Shown: one piece after another, positions 45,508 through 54,636 of the stretch
Numbering within the stretch: position 1 is the stretch's first letter
Layout: each line of letters begins with the position of its first letter
Assembly (NCBI GenBank): GCA_963728965.1
Contig: CAVSMH010000006.1
Location: 620,001-684,000, forward strand
Direction: 5' to 3'
Source: DASQZT01 sp963728965
GTDB lineage: Bacteria > Acidobacteriota > Terriglobia > Bryobacterales > Bryobacteraceae
Length of the DNA stretch: 64,000 bases
Position numbers and translations under genes: made by a program
The notes under the pieces: model-generated
Database searches by the model: none
What the model was told of the DNA's origin: nothing
Seen by the model: only the letters and a program-made list of their open reading frames with translations

Positions 45508-46436
45508 GGAGTGCCCACAGTTCCGATTTCCGATTTCACGCCGCCGGGCGCGCTCAGATCGACGCCCGCGATGTCCGCTGCAAACTGCGCCGCTGCGGAA
45601 AAATCCGCGCCGCCTTTTCCCGCTCTACTGGCTGCGGCAAAGAGTTGCGCCACAACGGAAGTCAGTAGCAGCGGAACACCTTGCGCGCGGGCTGAATCAA
45701 GCGCGAGATTCACATCTTTTTTCATTAGGTCCAGTTTGAAGCCAGGTTCGAAGGAGCCGGAAAGAAGGAAATTCTGCAGGCGCAGATCCATCATCTTCGA
45801 ATAGCCCGACGATTCCTTAATTACACTGTACAACGTGGCAGGATCGGCTCCGCATCTGACTCCCAAAGCGAAGGCCTCTCCGATAGCGACGAGGTGAGTG
45901 GCGGCCAGCATCTGGTTGACCGTCTTAACGACCTTACCCTGTCCAACCGGACCGACGTGAATGATGCGAGTTCCCATGGTAGCGAGCAGAGGCCGGCACT
46001 CTTCGAGCAATGCCGGGTCTCCGCCCACCATGATGGTCAAAGTTCCCTGGGCGGCGGCGGTCGTGCCGCCGCTCACGGGAGCGTCGAGGACGCGGACGCC
46101 CTGCGGAGTGAGCGCGCGTTCAATCTCGATGAGACTGCCGGCGGTAGCCGTAGTCATGTCGATAAGCACCTTCCCCGGCGAAAGACCCTCCACGAGACCG
46201 TGAGTTCCCATCACGATCTCATGGAGTTCGGCATCCGCCGGCACGATGGTGACGATCATGTCGGAGGCGCGCGCCACTTCGGCCGGGGTAGAGACGACGC
46301 GCGCGCCCAGGGCGGCGAGCGCGTCCACCGGTTCCCGGCGTTTGTGACAGATGGTGACGACCGGATAACCGGCCTTCACCACCCGCTCCGCCATGGGGGC
46401 GCCCATGGCGCCCAATCCGATGAATCCGATGGTCAC
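45504..46436 (-). CDS. 3-hydroxyisobutyrate dehydrogenase-family reductase (2-hydroxy-3-oxopropionate reductase-like)
   Basis: 310 residues of the beta-hydroxyacid dehydrogenase family. N-terminal Rossmann TIGFIGLGAMGAPMAERVVKAGY, substrate-binding DAPVSGGTTAAAQGTLTIMVGG, and the helix with catalytic Lys GKVVKTVNQMLAATHLVAIGEA. GarR/GlxR enzymes reduce tartronate semialdehyde to glycerate, which would fit uronate or aldarate breakdown; a 3-hydroxyisobutyrate substrate is the alternative. First enzyme gene after the TonB receptor (10-base gap), overlapping the RraA gene by four bases. Confidence 0.92.
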   Translation of the reverse strand: MTIGFIGLGAMGAPMAERVVKAGYPVVTICHKRREPVDALAALGARVVSTPAEVARASDMIVTIVPADAELHEIVMGTHGLVEGLSPGKVLIDMTTATAGSLIEIERALTPQGVRVLDAPVSGGTTAAAQGTLTIMVGGDPALLEECRPLLATMGTRIIHVGPVGQGKVVKTVNQMLAATHLVAIGEAFALGVRCGADPATLYSVIKESSGYSKMMDLRLQNFLLSGSFEPGFKLDLMKKDVNLALDSARAQGVPLLLTSVVAQLFAAASRAGKGGADFSAAAQFAADIAGVDLSAPGGVKSEIGTVGTP

Positions 46437-46446
46437 TAGTCTCTCC

Positions 46447-49400
46447 TCAGAATGCCAGCTTCAAGCCGAATTCGATGATCCGCTGCCAACTGTAGGTCCC
46501 GGTCAACTGACCGAAGGCCGTGCTGGTGGGGGAAGTGTTCGGCGCCTGGAATTGCGCGTGGTTCAGGGCGTTGATGAACTGCGCGGTGAACTGGAGGTTC
46601 AGGCGTTCCTTGACCTGGGTGTTCTTGATGGCCGACAAGTCCCAGTTATTGACGCTGGGGCCGCGCACCTGGCTGTTATACGAGGACAGCGTGACGATGT
46701 TAGAGCCGAGCTGCTGGGAGGAGACGCGATTGAAGGCGCTGGTATTGAACCATTGCCGGATGCTGCGCTGGTCACTGGGAAGCGCCACGTCCGCCATCGT
46801 CATTCCGGGATTCAGGAGCGCGTTGCCGAAGGCGAGCGGGCGTCCGGTCTGGTTGGTGTAGACGCCCTGAATCTGCCAGCCGCTGATGATGCGGGAGACG
46901 GCCGTGGGTGCTCCGGCGCCGAACCGCTTGCCTTTGCCGAAGGGCATTTCGTAGATCCAGCTCACCACCGAGCGGTAGGTGTGATCGAGATCGGAGATGA
47001 CGTGCTCGGGCGCGGGGTCAGTGGCGTTGAGGTAGCTGGTGGCCTGCATGAACTTCGACAGAGTAAAGGAGTACTGGGTGGAAAGGCCCGCGGAAAGCCG
47101 TTTCTCAGCGCGGACCTGCACGGCGTGGTACCAGGAGATACCGTTGTTCATCACGGCGCTGACGCCGGTGAACTGCGGATAGGGCTTGAGCAGTTGGGAC
47201 AACGACACCGTGGTGGAGGCAAGATTGGTGCCAGGCAGCATGGGATAGAACGGGTTGGCGACCTGGGAGCCCAGTAAGTTGATGGCGGCCTGATCGCGAG
47301 TGGGCAGCGTGCTCAGGTACTGACGCGGAATGGGATTCAGGTCCTGGGTGATGCGGAGCCGGGTGCCCCGATTTCCCACGTAAGAGACTTCGAGCAGAGC
47401 CCTGCCGGGCAATTGTTGCTGCACCGCCATTTGAAAGCGCTGCATGTAGGGGTTCGTAATGCCCGGGTTGAAGAAGGTGACGCCTTGTCCGAGAAAGGTG
47501 GAAGCGCCGGCAGCGGCTCCCACGGGCCGGGCGAAGCCGCCCGGGAAGGGATTGGCGATGGTAGCGACATAGGTCTGGCCGTTGTCGAGGGTCGGGTTCA
47601 GGGCGGTGGACGTGCTGAAGCCGCTCTGGTTGACGTTCAGGTTGACGACGCCCAACGGCTCGTAGTAGATGCCGTAGCCGCCGCGGAGAATAGTGGTGGG
47701 CCGGAGGGAGTAGGCAAAGCCGATGCGCGGCATGAACTCCTTCTTGCTGTAATTCCACAATTCGCGCGGTTGTCCGCCGACGCCTGCAAAGGTCAGTCCG
47801 CCGGCCACCTTGAACTGACTCGCGGGCAACTGACTGATGGGAAACTTGGCATAGTTGGCGAGCGCCGTGGCAGCGACAGGAAGCGATGCCGCGGGGTCGA
47901 ACGCGCGGACACTGCGGTTGAAACGCTCGGTCATGGGGGACGGGAGCTCGTAGCGCAGGCCGAGAGTGAGGGTCAGCTTGGTGCTGACTTTCCAGTCGTC
48001 CTGGGAGTAGAACGCCCAATACTTGGTCTGCTCCGCGTAATCGGAATTGATGGGAAGGGAGCCGCCCGAAGGGATTCCGTAGAGGAAGCTGGCGAAGCCC
48101 TGGCCAATGGGGGAAGCGGCGGAGTTGTTGAACGGACCGTTGGTATAAGTGGTGCCGAAGTTGAGAGCGCCGGAGGAACTGCCGAGATCGAAGTTGTTCC
48201 GCTGATAGACGCGCCAGGCTCCGCCCGAGCGGATGGTGTGCTGCCCGATCACGTTAGTGAGGTTGACGGCGGCTTCGTAAGTGTTGTAAGTGGTCTGGAC
48301 GTCGCCATTGTTGCTGTTGTCGCTGTCGCCGCCGCCCAGATTGGAGTAACCCGTGGGATTAATGCGGGGGAACTTCAGGGCGCGGGTGTCGAGTTGCTTG
48401 ATGGAATCGATGAACGCCGGCGAGAATCCGAGCGACGCCAAGTCCCAACCGTCCTGATACGGGGAGTAGCCGAAGTAGAAGCGGGTGAGGGTAAACCGCG
48501 CGTCGATGAAGAAACTCGGCGACGCCATATAGATGTTGTCCGCCGATAGGCCGCGGTTGAAGCGGAAGAAGTTCTCGCCGACGGTTTTCTGCTGGCGGAT
48601 GTTCTCAGGCCTTTGCAGCGTAGTAAGGTTGCCGCGGACGTAGAATCGCTCCTTCTCGGAGACGTTGTGGTCCACGCGAACCAACTCGTTGCCATAGGTG
48701 TCCTGGGAGTTCTTGGCCATGGTGTAGTTGTTGGTGCCATCGATGGTTCCAGGCTGGTTTGGAGCATCCCAGTACTTGACCATGTTGGCGGACACGGGGT
48801 TAATGCGGCTCTGGGGGATGATGTTGCCGGGGACAGGCTGGCGGCTGAATTGACCGTTGGCTGCCGGAGTGGTGGAGAACGGATCGTAGATCTGGTACTG
48901 GGAACCAATCGCCAGCAGGCTCGAGAAATCGCCGCGCCGTTCCGCCGGGGTGGGCACGGATTCCACGACCCAGGGCGAAGGATCGAAACTGTAGATCCAT
49001 TCGAAGCCGAGAGTGAAGAAGCTCTTATTCCGGCCATCGTACACCTTGGGAATATAGAGCGGACCGGTAAGGCTGTCGCTGGTGCGGTGGACGCGATTCT
49101 GCGGTTTTCCGGCGGCGAGACGGAAAAAGTTGTCGGAATTGAGCGCGGGGTTTTGCAGGATATAGGCAGCCTGCCCGTGGAGCGTATTGGTGCCGGACTT
49201 CAAGGTCATGTTGACGGCGGCGCCGGGCATGAAGCCGAAGGCGGCGTCGAAGGTGGAGGTTTGAACCTTGAACTCACCGACAACCGCCTGCGGGGGCGAA
49301 TAGGCGATCTGGGTGCCCTGCATATTGCTGGAGCCATCGACCATGAACTCGTTGCTGCCGTTGCGCGTGCCGTTGATGGACATGGTGGACGGCGACGAAG

Positions 49401-49929
49401 TATCGAAGGGCCGGACGTAGGCGGCGTTTTCGGGGGTGAAGAGCACGCCGGGCGAGAGGGTGGCCAACACCAGCACCATGCCGTCCTTAGTGGGCAGGTC
49501 GGCAATGGATTGGGAACTGATGATTTGTCCCATGGAGGCGGTGGAAGTATCGAGGATCGGCGCCTCGGTGGTCACCTGGACGCTTTGCGAGGCGTCGCCG
49601 ACCTCCATCTTCACGTCCATGGTGACGCGGTCGCTTTGCCGGATGGCGATGGCGGCGCGCGAGTAAGTTTTGAAACCTTTGCTCTCCACCGTGAGGGTGT
49701 AACCGCCAGGCATCAGGAAGGGCAGGATGTAGTCGCCGCTTCCGTTGGTGGTAGAGGTGTAATGCACGCCCGTTTCGGTATTGACGGCGTCTACTTTAGC
49801 GCCGATGATCACCGCATCCGTGGGATCGACGACGCGCCCAAGAAGTGTGCCCCGCGCTTCCTGGCCGGCCAGGGGAAACAAGGAGCAAAAAAGCCCGATG
49901 ACGGGCAACAACATGGTTCTAAATCTCAT
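46447..49929 (-). CDS. TonB-dependent receptor, Oar-like, of the catabolic locus
   Basis: 1160 residues. Signal peptide (MLLPVIGLFCSLFPLAG), carboxypeptidase-regulatory domain (about 25-105: LLGRVVDPTDAVIIGAKV, LPFLMPGGYTLTVESKGF), plug (about 125-235: SIADLPTKDGMVLVLATL, SINGTRNGSNEFMVDGSSN, FKVQTSTFDAAFGFMPGAAV) and a barrel ending in IIEFGLKLAF. Outer-membrane importer; in this place it most likely brings in the oligomer or sugar-acid substrate that the operon degrades. It lies between the exported RraA-like gene (upstream) and the reductase gene (10 bases downstream), so expression is probably shared. Confidence 0.93.
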   Translation of the reverse strand: MRFRTMLLPVIGLFCSLFPLAGQEARGTLLGRVVDPTDAVIIGAKVDAVNTETGVHYTSTTNGSGDYILPFLMPGGYTLTVESKGFKTYSRAAIAIRQSDRVTMDVKMEVGDASQSVQVTTEAPILDTSTASMGQIISSQSIADLPTKDGMVLVLATLSPGVLFTPENAAYVRPFDTSSPSTMSINGTRNGSNEFMVDGSSNMQGTQIAYSPPQAVVGEFKVQTSTFDAAFGFMPGAAVNMTLKSGTNTLHGQAAYILQNPALNSDNFFRLAAGKPQNRVHRTSDSLTGPLYIPKVYDGRNKSFFTLGFEWIYSFDPSPWVVESVPTPAERRGDFSSLLAIGSQYQIYDPFSTTPAANGQFSRQPVPGNIIPQSRINPVSANMVKYWDAPNQPGTIDGTNNYTMAKNSQDTYGNELVRVDHNVSEKERFYVRGNLTTLQRPENIRQQKTVGENFFRFNRGLSADNIYMASPSFFIDARFTLTRFYFGYSPYQDGWDLASLGFSPAFIDSIKQLDTRALKFPRINPTGYSNLGGGDSDNSNNGDVQTTYNTYEAAVNLTNVIGQHTIRSGGAWRVYQRNNFDLGSSSGALNFGTTYTNGPFNNSAASPIGQGFASFLYGIPSGGSLPINSDYAEQTKYWAFYSQDDWKVSTKLTLTLGLRYELPSPMTERFNRSVRAFDPAASLPVAATALANYAKFPISQLPASQFKVAGGLTFAGVGGQPRELWNYSKKEFMPRIGFAYSLRPTTILRGGYGIYYEPLGVVNLNVNQSGFSTSTALNPTLDNGQTYVATIANPFPGGFARPVGAAAGASTFLGQGVTFFNPGITNPYMQRFQMAVQQQLPGRALLEVSYVGNRGTRLRITQDLNPIPRQYLSTLPTRDQAAINLLGSQVANPFYPMLPGTNLASTTVSLSQLLKPYPQFTGVSAVMNNGISWYHAVQVRAEKRLSAGLSTQYSFTLSKFMQATSYLNATDPAPEHVISDLDHTYRSVVSWIYEMPFGKGKRFGAGAPTAVSRIISGWQIQGVYTNQTGRPLAFGNALLNPGMTMADVALPSDQRSIRQWFNTSAFNRVSSQQLGSNIVTLSSYNSQVRGPSVNNWDLSAIKNTQVKERLNLQFTAQFINALNHAQFQAPNTSPTSTAFGQLTGTYSWQRIIEFGLKLAF

Positions 49930-50072
49930 GCCAGATCTCCCTAACGTATTGCTCGAAAAAAGGTTTACGTCCGGAAGCGCGCGCTTCCAAGGCGCAGTCC
50001 AAAAGCAGTGTGACTACCGGGTCACGCGGCGAGGCGGGATCAGGGCCCGCCCCGTCAGAGCGTCCTTGGAAG

Positions 50073-50972
50073 TTACTTCTTGAACGGCTTGTCGCTGGGC
50101 GGCGGGGGAGCCTTGTGGCCTTCGACCGTCCAATCGCGGGGCTTGCCGATGCGATCCATGATCTTTCCGCGCGAGACCTCGTCGTTGAGGTAGACCCAGC
50201 GGGCGACATTGGCGACGTCCTCAGCCTTGGCGCGGGGCACGACGGCGACGCCGTCATTGTCCGCTACGATGACGTCGCCGGGCATGACGAGCACGCCGCC
50301 GACGACCACGGGCTGGTTATAGGACTCGACCCACATGCGGCCCTGATTGATGCCGCGGGGGGCCTGCATGGGGTCCTGATAGACGGGGATTCGGGCGAGA
50401 GTCAGTTCATCGGTATCGCGGCAGACGCGCTCGCCGACGAGACCGCGCATTCCCATGCCAGTCCAGGTCATGGCATTGTTAGAGCCGCAGAAACCGTTGT
50501 CGTGGGCCTGGCCGTCAACGACCATGATGGTTCCGGGGCGAATGAGGCCCCCGTAGTTGGGGCCGCGGCCGGTATCGGCGCGCAGATCCTGGGGCGGACC
50601 CCAGAGCCGGGTTTCCCATGTGACCTCTTCGGCGTGGGAGGCGAAGCGGGGCACGGTGTCCTGGGCGGGCACGAGGCGGACGGTCAACGCAATTCCGACG
50701 ATGCGATGGCTGATCTTCTGCTCATCGCGCCACAGGGGCCGGATGTGTTTGTCCATCATGGTGACTTCGGGCAAACCGACGGCGTCGAGGCCGTCGATGA
50801 CATCAGCCACGCGCAGGCCTTCGTAGAGTTTCAACATCGCGGAGTCCTGTTCCGCGGTGTAGACGGGCGCTTTCAAATATTGATGGGACGGCGGCGGAGC
50901 AGGCCTGTTCTGCTGGTTAGCTTGCCCCCAAGCCATCGCGGCCCCGATCACGAACAAGGTGACTTTTCTCAT
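50073..50972 (-). CDS. RraA-family protein with signal peptide, exported
   Basis: 299 residues, starting MRKVTLFVIGAAMAWGQANQ, a Sec signal with likely cleavage after AWG-Q. A Pro-rich linker (RPAPPPSHQYLKAP) is followed by the RraA core: LRVADVIDGLDAVGLPEVTMMD, GLIRPGTIMVVDGQAHDNGF, MRGLVGERVCRDTDELTLARIP with the Arg-Asp signature, and VVVGGVLVMPGDVIVADNDGVAVVP. Exported RraA members are unusual because the known enzymes use cytoplasmic keto acids. The C-terminus is Pro/Lys-rich. First gene of the - strand catabolic operon; 143 bases before the TonB gene. Confidence 0.88.
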   Translation of the reverse strand: MRKVTLFVIGAAMAWGQANQQNRPAPPPSHQYLKAPVYTAEQDSAMLKLYEGLRVADVIDGLDAVGLPEVTMMDKHIRPLWRDEQKISHRIVGIALTVRLVPAQDTVPRFASHAEEVTWETRLWGPPQDLRADTGRGPNYGGLIRPGTIMVVDGQAHDNGFCGSNNAMTWTGMGMRGLVGERVCRDTDELTLARIPVYQDPMQAPRGINQGRMWVESYNQPVVVGGVLVMPGDVIVADNDGVAVVPRAKAEDVANVARWVYLNDEVSRGKIMDRIGKPRDWTVEGHKAPPPPSDKPFKK

Positions 50973-51147
50973 ACCGGATTTGGTCCTTTTTTCCCGGACA
51001 GGCCAAACGCCTGTCGCTGCTCCGTGGAGGGTTCGAGCCAGCCGCGCGAACGGACGGATGGCTCATGATTTGACGGCACTTGCGAATGCTCCCGATGCGG
51101 CGGCCGCTCATTCACCGCATCGTAACCTTTCAGATTTCGGGTTGAGA

Positions 51148-51165
51148 ATATCGTATATTTGATAT
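51148..51165. promoter_or_regulatory. Candidate GntR operator in the divergent promoter region
   Basis: An inverted repeat ATATC-N8-GATAT within an AT-rich island (about 51145-51170) that stands out from the GC-rich surroundings, between the two divergent arms of the catabolic locus. Similar AT-rich palindromes are bound by FCD-type GntR proteins. Assignment is by position and symmetry only. Confidence 0.4.
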
Positions 51166-51240
51166 GATGTCAAGCGGCAGGCTGATGTGCTTGCATAATT
51201 GGTGTTGAGATCTGATATTCAGGAGTACGGAGCACCGCCC

Positions 51241-53142
51241 ATGATGAAGATCCGCTTAGCGGTTTCGGTTTTTCTACCGCTGGTTTTGGCTACCGCCTTC
51301 GCCCCACCCGCCTCGGCCGCCGTGCATGTTTGGGAGAAACAGGAGCTTACCCTGACTTCCGCGGGTTCGTTTGCGAATCCGTACACGGATGTGACGGTGT
51401 GGGTGGATCTGACCGGACCGGGATTCAAGAAACGGGTTTACGGTTTTTGGGACGGGGAGAAGACGTTCCGGGTGCGCGTGCTGGCGACGGCTCCGGGGAA
51501 ATGGACGTGGCGCAGCGGCTCGACTCCGGCGGACCAGGGATTAGCGGGGAAGAGCGGGTCATTCACGGCCATCGCCTGGACGGAGGAGGAGAAGCAGAAG
51601 AATCCGCTGCGGCGGGGCTTCCTGCGGCCGACGGCGAACAAGCATGCGTTGGAGCAGGCGGACGGCACGCCGTTTTTCGTGATCGGGGACACGTGGTACG
51701 CGGCGGGGACGAACCGGTTCAAGTGGTACGACGACGACCAGGAGCGTCCGATGGGGCCGACGGCGGGATTCAAAGACTACATCCGCTATCGCAAGGCGCA
51801 GGGATACAACTGGGTCAACGTAATTGCCGCGTTTCCCAACTGGATGACGGACGGCCAGCCGTGGAACGTGTCGATGAACGATGCGGAGCGGACGACGGTG
51901 CGGTCGGCGTGGCTGGAGTTCGGGACGGGCAGCGCGAAGAACATGGACAACGAGGGCGGGCGTCCGTTCGTATTTCCGGGGAAGGTGCCGGGCTACGAGA
52001 ACATGTTTCCGGACGTGGACCGGGTGAACCCGGAGTATTTCAAATATGTCGATCGCAAGATCGATTATTTGAACGAACAGGGATTCGTGCCGTTCATCGA
52101 GACTTCGCGGCGCGACGCGAGCATGCTGTGGAAGAAGTACTACAAGTGGCCGGATTCGTATGCCCGGTTCATTGAGTACGTCTTCTCGCGCTACCAGGCG
52201 AACAACACGGTGTTGAGCCCGATCCACCTGGACATCATCAGCCAGTCGGTATCGCCGGACGATTTCACGGCGGCGATCAAGACGGTGATGGACAAGTACG
52301 GACCGCCGCCGTTCGGAACGCTGCTCTCGGCCAATGCGAATCCTTCGACGCTGGAGAATTGGGGCGACGATTCGTGGGTGACGCTGCAGCAGACGGGCAA
52401 CATGCGGGAGCACAACAACTACTGGTACCTGACGGAGATTTTTCACGCCACGCCGACGAAGCCGGGACTCAACGGAGAACCGTACTATTCGGGATATGTG
52501 GACGCGCGCGGCCTGAACGGCGGGCGGGGCTATCAGTTCGGGGCGCCGGGGGGCACGGAGAAGGACGATCAGTTCGTGCGCTCGTCGATGTACGGCAACT
52601 TTTTATCCGGCGGGCTGGCGGGCCACGTGTACGGAGCGGAGGGCATTTGGGGAGCGGACATCGAGGCGGCGGCGCCGATCAAGATGTGGGACGCGTTCCA
52701 GTGGAACTCGGCGGCGCAGATGAAACATTTGCGCACGTTCGCGTTGTCGATCGGAAATCGCTACCAGGAACTGGTTCCGAATGCCGACCTGGTGTCGCCC
52801 AACAAGACGCATGATATCCGCTCGTATGAAGGCTGGGCGTACTGCGCGCGCACGGCGGACCGCAACATCTTCCTGGCGTATTTCGAGAAGGAGTGTCCGC
52901 GAAGCCAGATCCGCGGGGCCAAGCTGAGCGGCTTGTATAAAGCAGAGTGGTACGATCCGCGAAACGGGACGTTTCAGGAGGCGGGCAGCGGATCGCTGCG
53001 GTCGAGCGTGATCGGCATCATCATGCTGCCGGACTTCCCGTCGAATATCGATTGGGGGCTGCGGCTGACGTATACGGGTCCGGCTCCGCCCCAGGCGCCG
53101 GGACGAGGCGGGCGTGGCGGCCGGGGCGGGCGGGGGAATTAG
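51241..53142 (+). CDS. Exported DUF5060/DUF4038 glycoside-hydrolase-like protein
   Basis: 633 residues from ATG 51241 with AGGAG at about 51221-51225; signal peptide SVFLPLVLATAFAPPASAA. An N-terminal DUF5060-like beta domain (about 22-115: VHVWEKQELTLTSAGSFANP, GFWDGEKTFRVRVLATAPGKW) is followed by a DUF4038-type TIM barrel (about 140-480: RPTANKHALEQADGTPFFVIGDTWY, INYRKAQ-type helices, PIHLDIISQSVSP, MREHNNYWYLTEIFH) and a C-terminal beta domain. DUF4038 is related to GH140-type barrels that act on plant cell-wall glycans. The last residues form an Arg/Gly-rich tail (GRGGRGGRGGRGN). Divergent from the RraA/TonB operon; likely releases or trims its substrate outside the cell. Confidence 0.88.
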   Translation: MMKIRLAVSVFLPLVLATAFAPPASAAVHVWEKQELTLTSAGSFANPYTDVTVWVDLTGPGFKKRVYGFWDGEKTFRVRVLATAPGKWTWRSGSTPADQGLAGKSGSFTAIAWTEEEKQKNPLRRGFLRPTANKHALEQADGTPFFVIGDTWYAAGTNRFKWYDDDQERPMGPTAGFKDYIRYRKAQGYNWVNVIAAFPNWMTDGQPWNVSMNDAERTTVRSAWLEFGTGSAKNMDNEGGRPFVFPGKVPGYENMFPDVDRVNPEYFKYVDRKIDYLNEQGFVPFIETSRRDASMLWKKYYKWPDSYARFIEYVFSRYQANNTVLSPIHLDIISQSVSPDDFTAAIKTVMDKYGPPPFGTLLSANANPSTLENWGDDSWVTLQQTGNMREHNNYWYLTEIFHATPTKPGLNGEPYYSGYVDARGLNGGRGYQFGAPGGTEKDDQFVRSSMYGNFLSGGLAGHVYGAEGIWGADIEAAAPIKMWDAFQWNSAAQMKHLRTFALSIGNRYQELVPNADLVSPNKTHDIRSYEGWAYCARTADRNIFLAYFEKECPRSQIRGAKLSGLYKAEWYDPRNGTFQEAGSGSLRSSVIGIIMLPDFPSNIDWGLRLTYTGPAPPQAPGRGGRGGRGGRGN

Positions 53143-53150
53143 AGAGCAGT

Positions 53151-53191
53151 AGCCGCCTTATGCAGGCGGCTGGACCCGCTGAAGCGGGTCC
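53151..53191. repeat. Twin hairpin between the hydrolase and transporter genes
   Basis: Two adjacent stems: AGCCGCC (53151-53157) with GGCGGCT (53165-53171), and GGACCCGC (53172-53179) with GCGGGTCC (53184-53191) around a TGAA loop. There is no T-run after them, so they look more like an intergenic repeat (REP-like) or mRNA-stabilising structure than an intrinsic terminator. Confidence 0.6.
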
Positions 53192-53274
53192 GCAGCCAAG
53201 ATTGCCTGCCCCACCGGAGCAAGCTGAACATTGTGAGGATTTGGCTGCCAGCACATAGGAAAGAGGTGGCTCTC

Positions 53275-54498
53275 ATGACGTCGGTATCGGCGCCGGGCGC
53301 GAAGCGCCTTCCATGGGGCCTGGTGGCGCTGCTGGTGATCGTTATGATCATCAGCTTTTTCGACCGCGGCAACCTGGCGGTGGCAGCGCCCATTCTGGCT
53401 CCGGAACTGGGGCTCTCGACGTGGAGCGTCGGGCTGCTGCTCTCGGCGTTCTTCTGGACGTACGCGGCATTCCAGATTGGAGCCGGATGGCTGGTAGACC
53501 GGATCGAGGTGCGGTGGGTGTACGCGGGGGCATTCCTGCTGTGGTCGCTGGCGACGCTGGGGACGGCGTTCATGGGGACGTTCGGCGGGCTGCTGGCGAT
53601 GCGGCTGCTATTGGGGCTGGGCGAATCGGTGACGTACCCGGCGAGCTCGCGAATTCTGGCGGCGGTGATTCCGGAGCATCGACGGGGGCTGGCGAATTCG
53701 CTGGTGGACCTGGGCGCGAGGCTGGGGCCGGCGGCGGGGACGATGTGCGGGGCGCTGCTGGCGGCGAGACTCGGCTGGCGCGGGCTGTTCCTCATCACGG
53801 GCGGCGCGGGGCTGCTGTGGCTCGTGCCGTGGTTGCTGCGCGCGCCTCGGGTGCTGGTAGCGACGCAGGCGGCCAGGCAGGAGGTTGCGGCGCCGAGTTG
53901 GGGCGACCTGCTGCGCCGCAGGGCGATGTGGGGCACGTGCGGCGGGCTGTGCGGCGCCAATTACGCCTGGTATTTTCTGCTGTCATGGCTGCCTTCGTAC
54001 CTGGTTCGGGAGCGCCACTTCACGCTGACGGGCGTGGCGCTGTGGGGCGCTTTGCCGTATGCGTTTATGGCGATTTCGTCGATGGGGGGCGGGATTCTGG
54101 CGGACCGCTGGATCGCGCGCGGCGGACGGGCGGTGCGGGTGCGAAAAGCGTTTCCGGTGACGGGACTGCTGATCACGTCGGCGGTTCTGCCTTTGGTGCT
54201 GTTGCCGCGGGTGGAGTTCGCCGTGGCGGGATTGTTCGTGGCGTGTTTCACGTTCGGGATTTACGCGTCGAATCTCTTTTCGCTGACGCAGACGCTGGCG
54301 GGACCGGAGGCGGCGGGACGGTGGACGGGGTTGCAGAACGCGTGCGGAAACGTGGCGGGGATCGTGAGCCCGATGCTCACGGGCTGGCTGGTGACCCGGA
54401 CCGGGGGATTCACGGCGGCGTTCATCGCGGCGAGCGTGGCGTGTCTGTTGGGGGCGGCGAGTTTCGGGTTGCTGGTGAAGGAAGAGAAGGAGGGGTAG
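53275..54498 (+). CDS. MFS transporter, ACS (anion:cation symporter) family
   Basis: 407 residues from ATG 53275 (MTSVSAPGAKRLPWG), preceded by AAGAGGTGG; a GTG at 53233 is less likely. Twelve hydrophobic segments; family marks are DRGNLAVAAPILAPELGLS after helix 1, GWLVDRIEVRWVYAG (MFS loop 2-3 motif), and GLGESVTYPASSRILAAVIPEHRRGLANS between helices 4 and 5. ACS members (ExuT, GudP, DgoT) carry hexuronates, glucarate or galactonate together with protons, which agrees with sugar-acid breakdown by the neighbouring operon. Same strand as the hydrolase gene with a 132-base gap holding the twin hairpin. Confidence 0.9.
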   Translation: MTSVSAPGAKRLPWGLVALLVIVMIISFFDRGNLAVAAPILAPELGLSTWSVGLLLSAFFWTYAAFQIGAGWLVDRIEVRWVYAGAFLLWSLATLGTAFMGTFGGLLAMRLLLGLGESVTYPASSRILAAVIPEHRRGLANSLVDLGARLGPAAGTMCGALLAARLGWRGLFLITGGAGLLWLVPWLLRAPRVLVATQAARQEVAAPSWGDLLRRRAMWGTCGGLCGANYAWYFLLSWLPSYLVRERHFTLTGVALWGALPYAFMAISSMGGGILADRWIARGGRAVRVRKAFPVTGLLITSAVLPLVLLPRVEFAVAGLFVACFTFGIYASNLFSLTQTLAGPEAAGRWTGLQNACGNVAGIVSPMLTGWLVTRTGGFTAAFIAASVACLLGAASFGLLVKEEKEG

Positions 54499-54636
54499 GA
54501 ATAGGCGGCGGAAACGCCCAGAACTCCGTTGAAAGTAGCGGCTTCCGCGTAACCCCGTAATGTCCAAGAACTCGATCTCGTTCAACCGGAAGGGCTTGCC
54601 AGCCCGTAACAGTGCGGTTGGCAGTATGCTGTCGGA

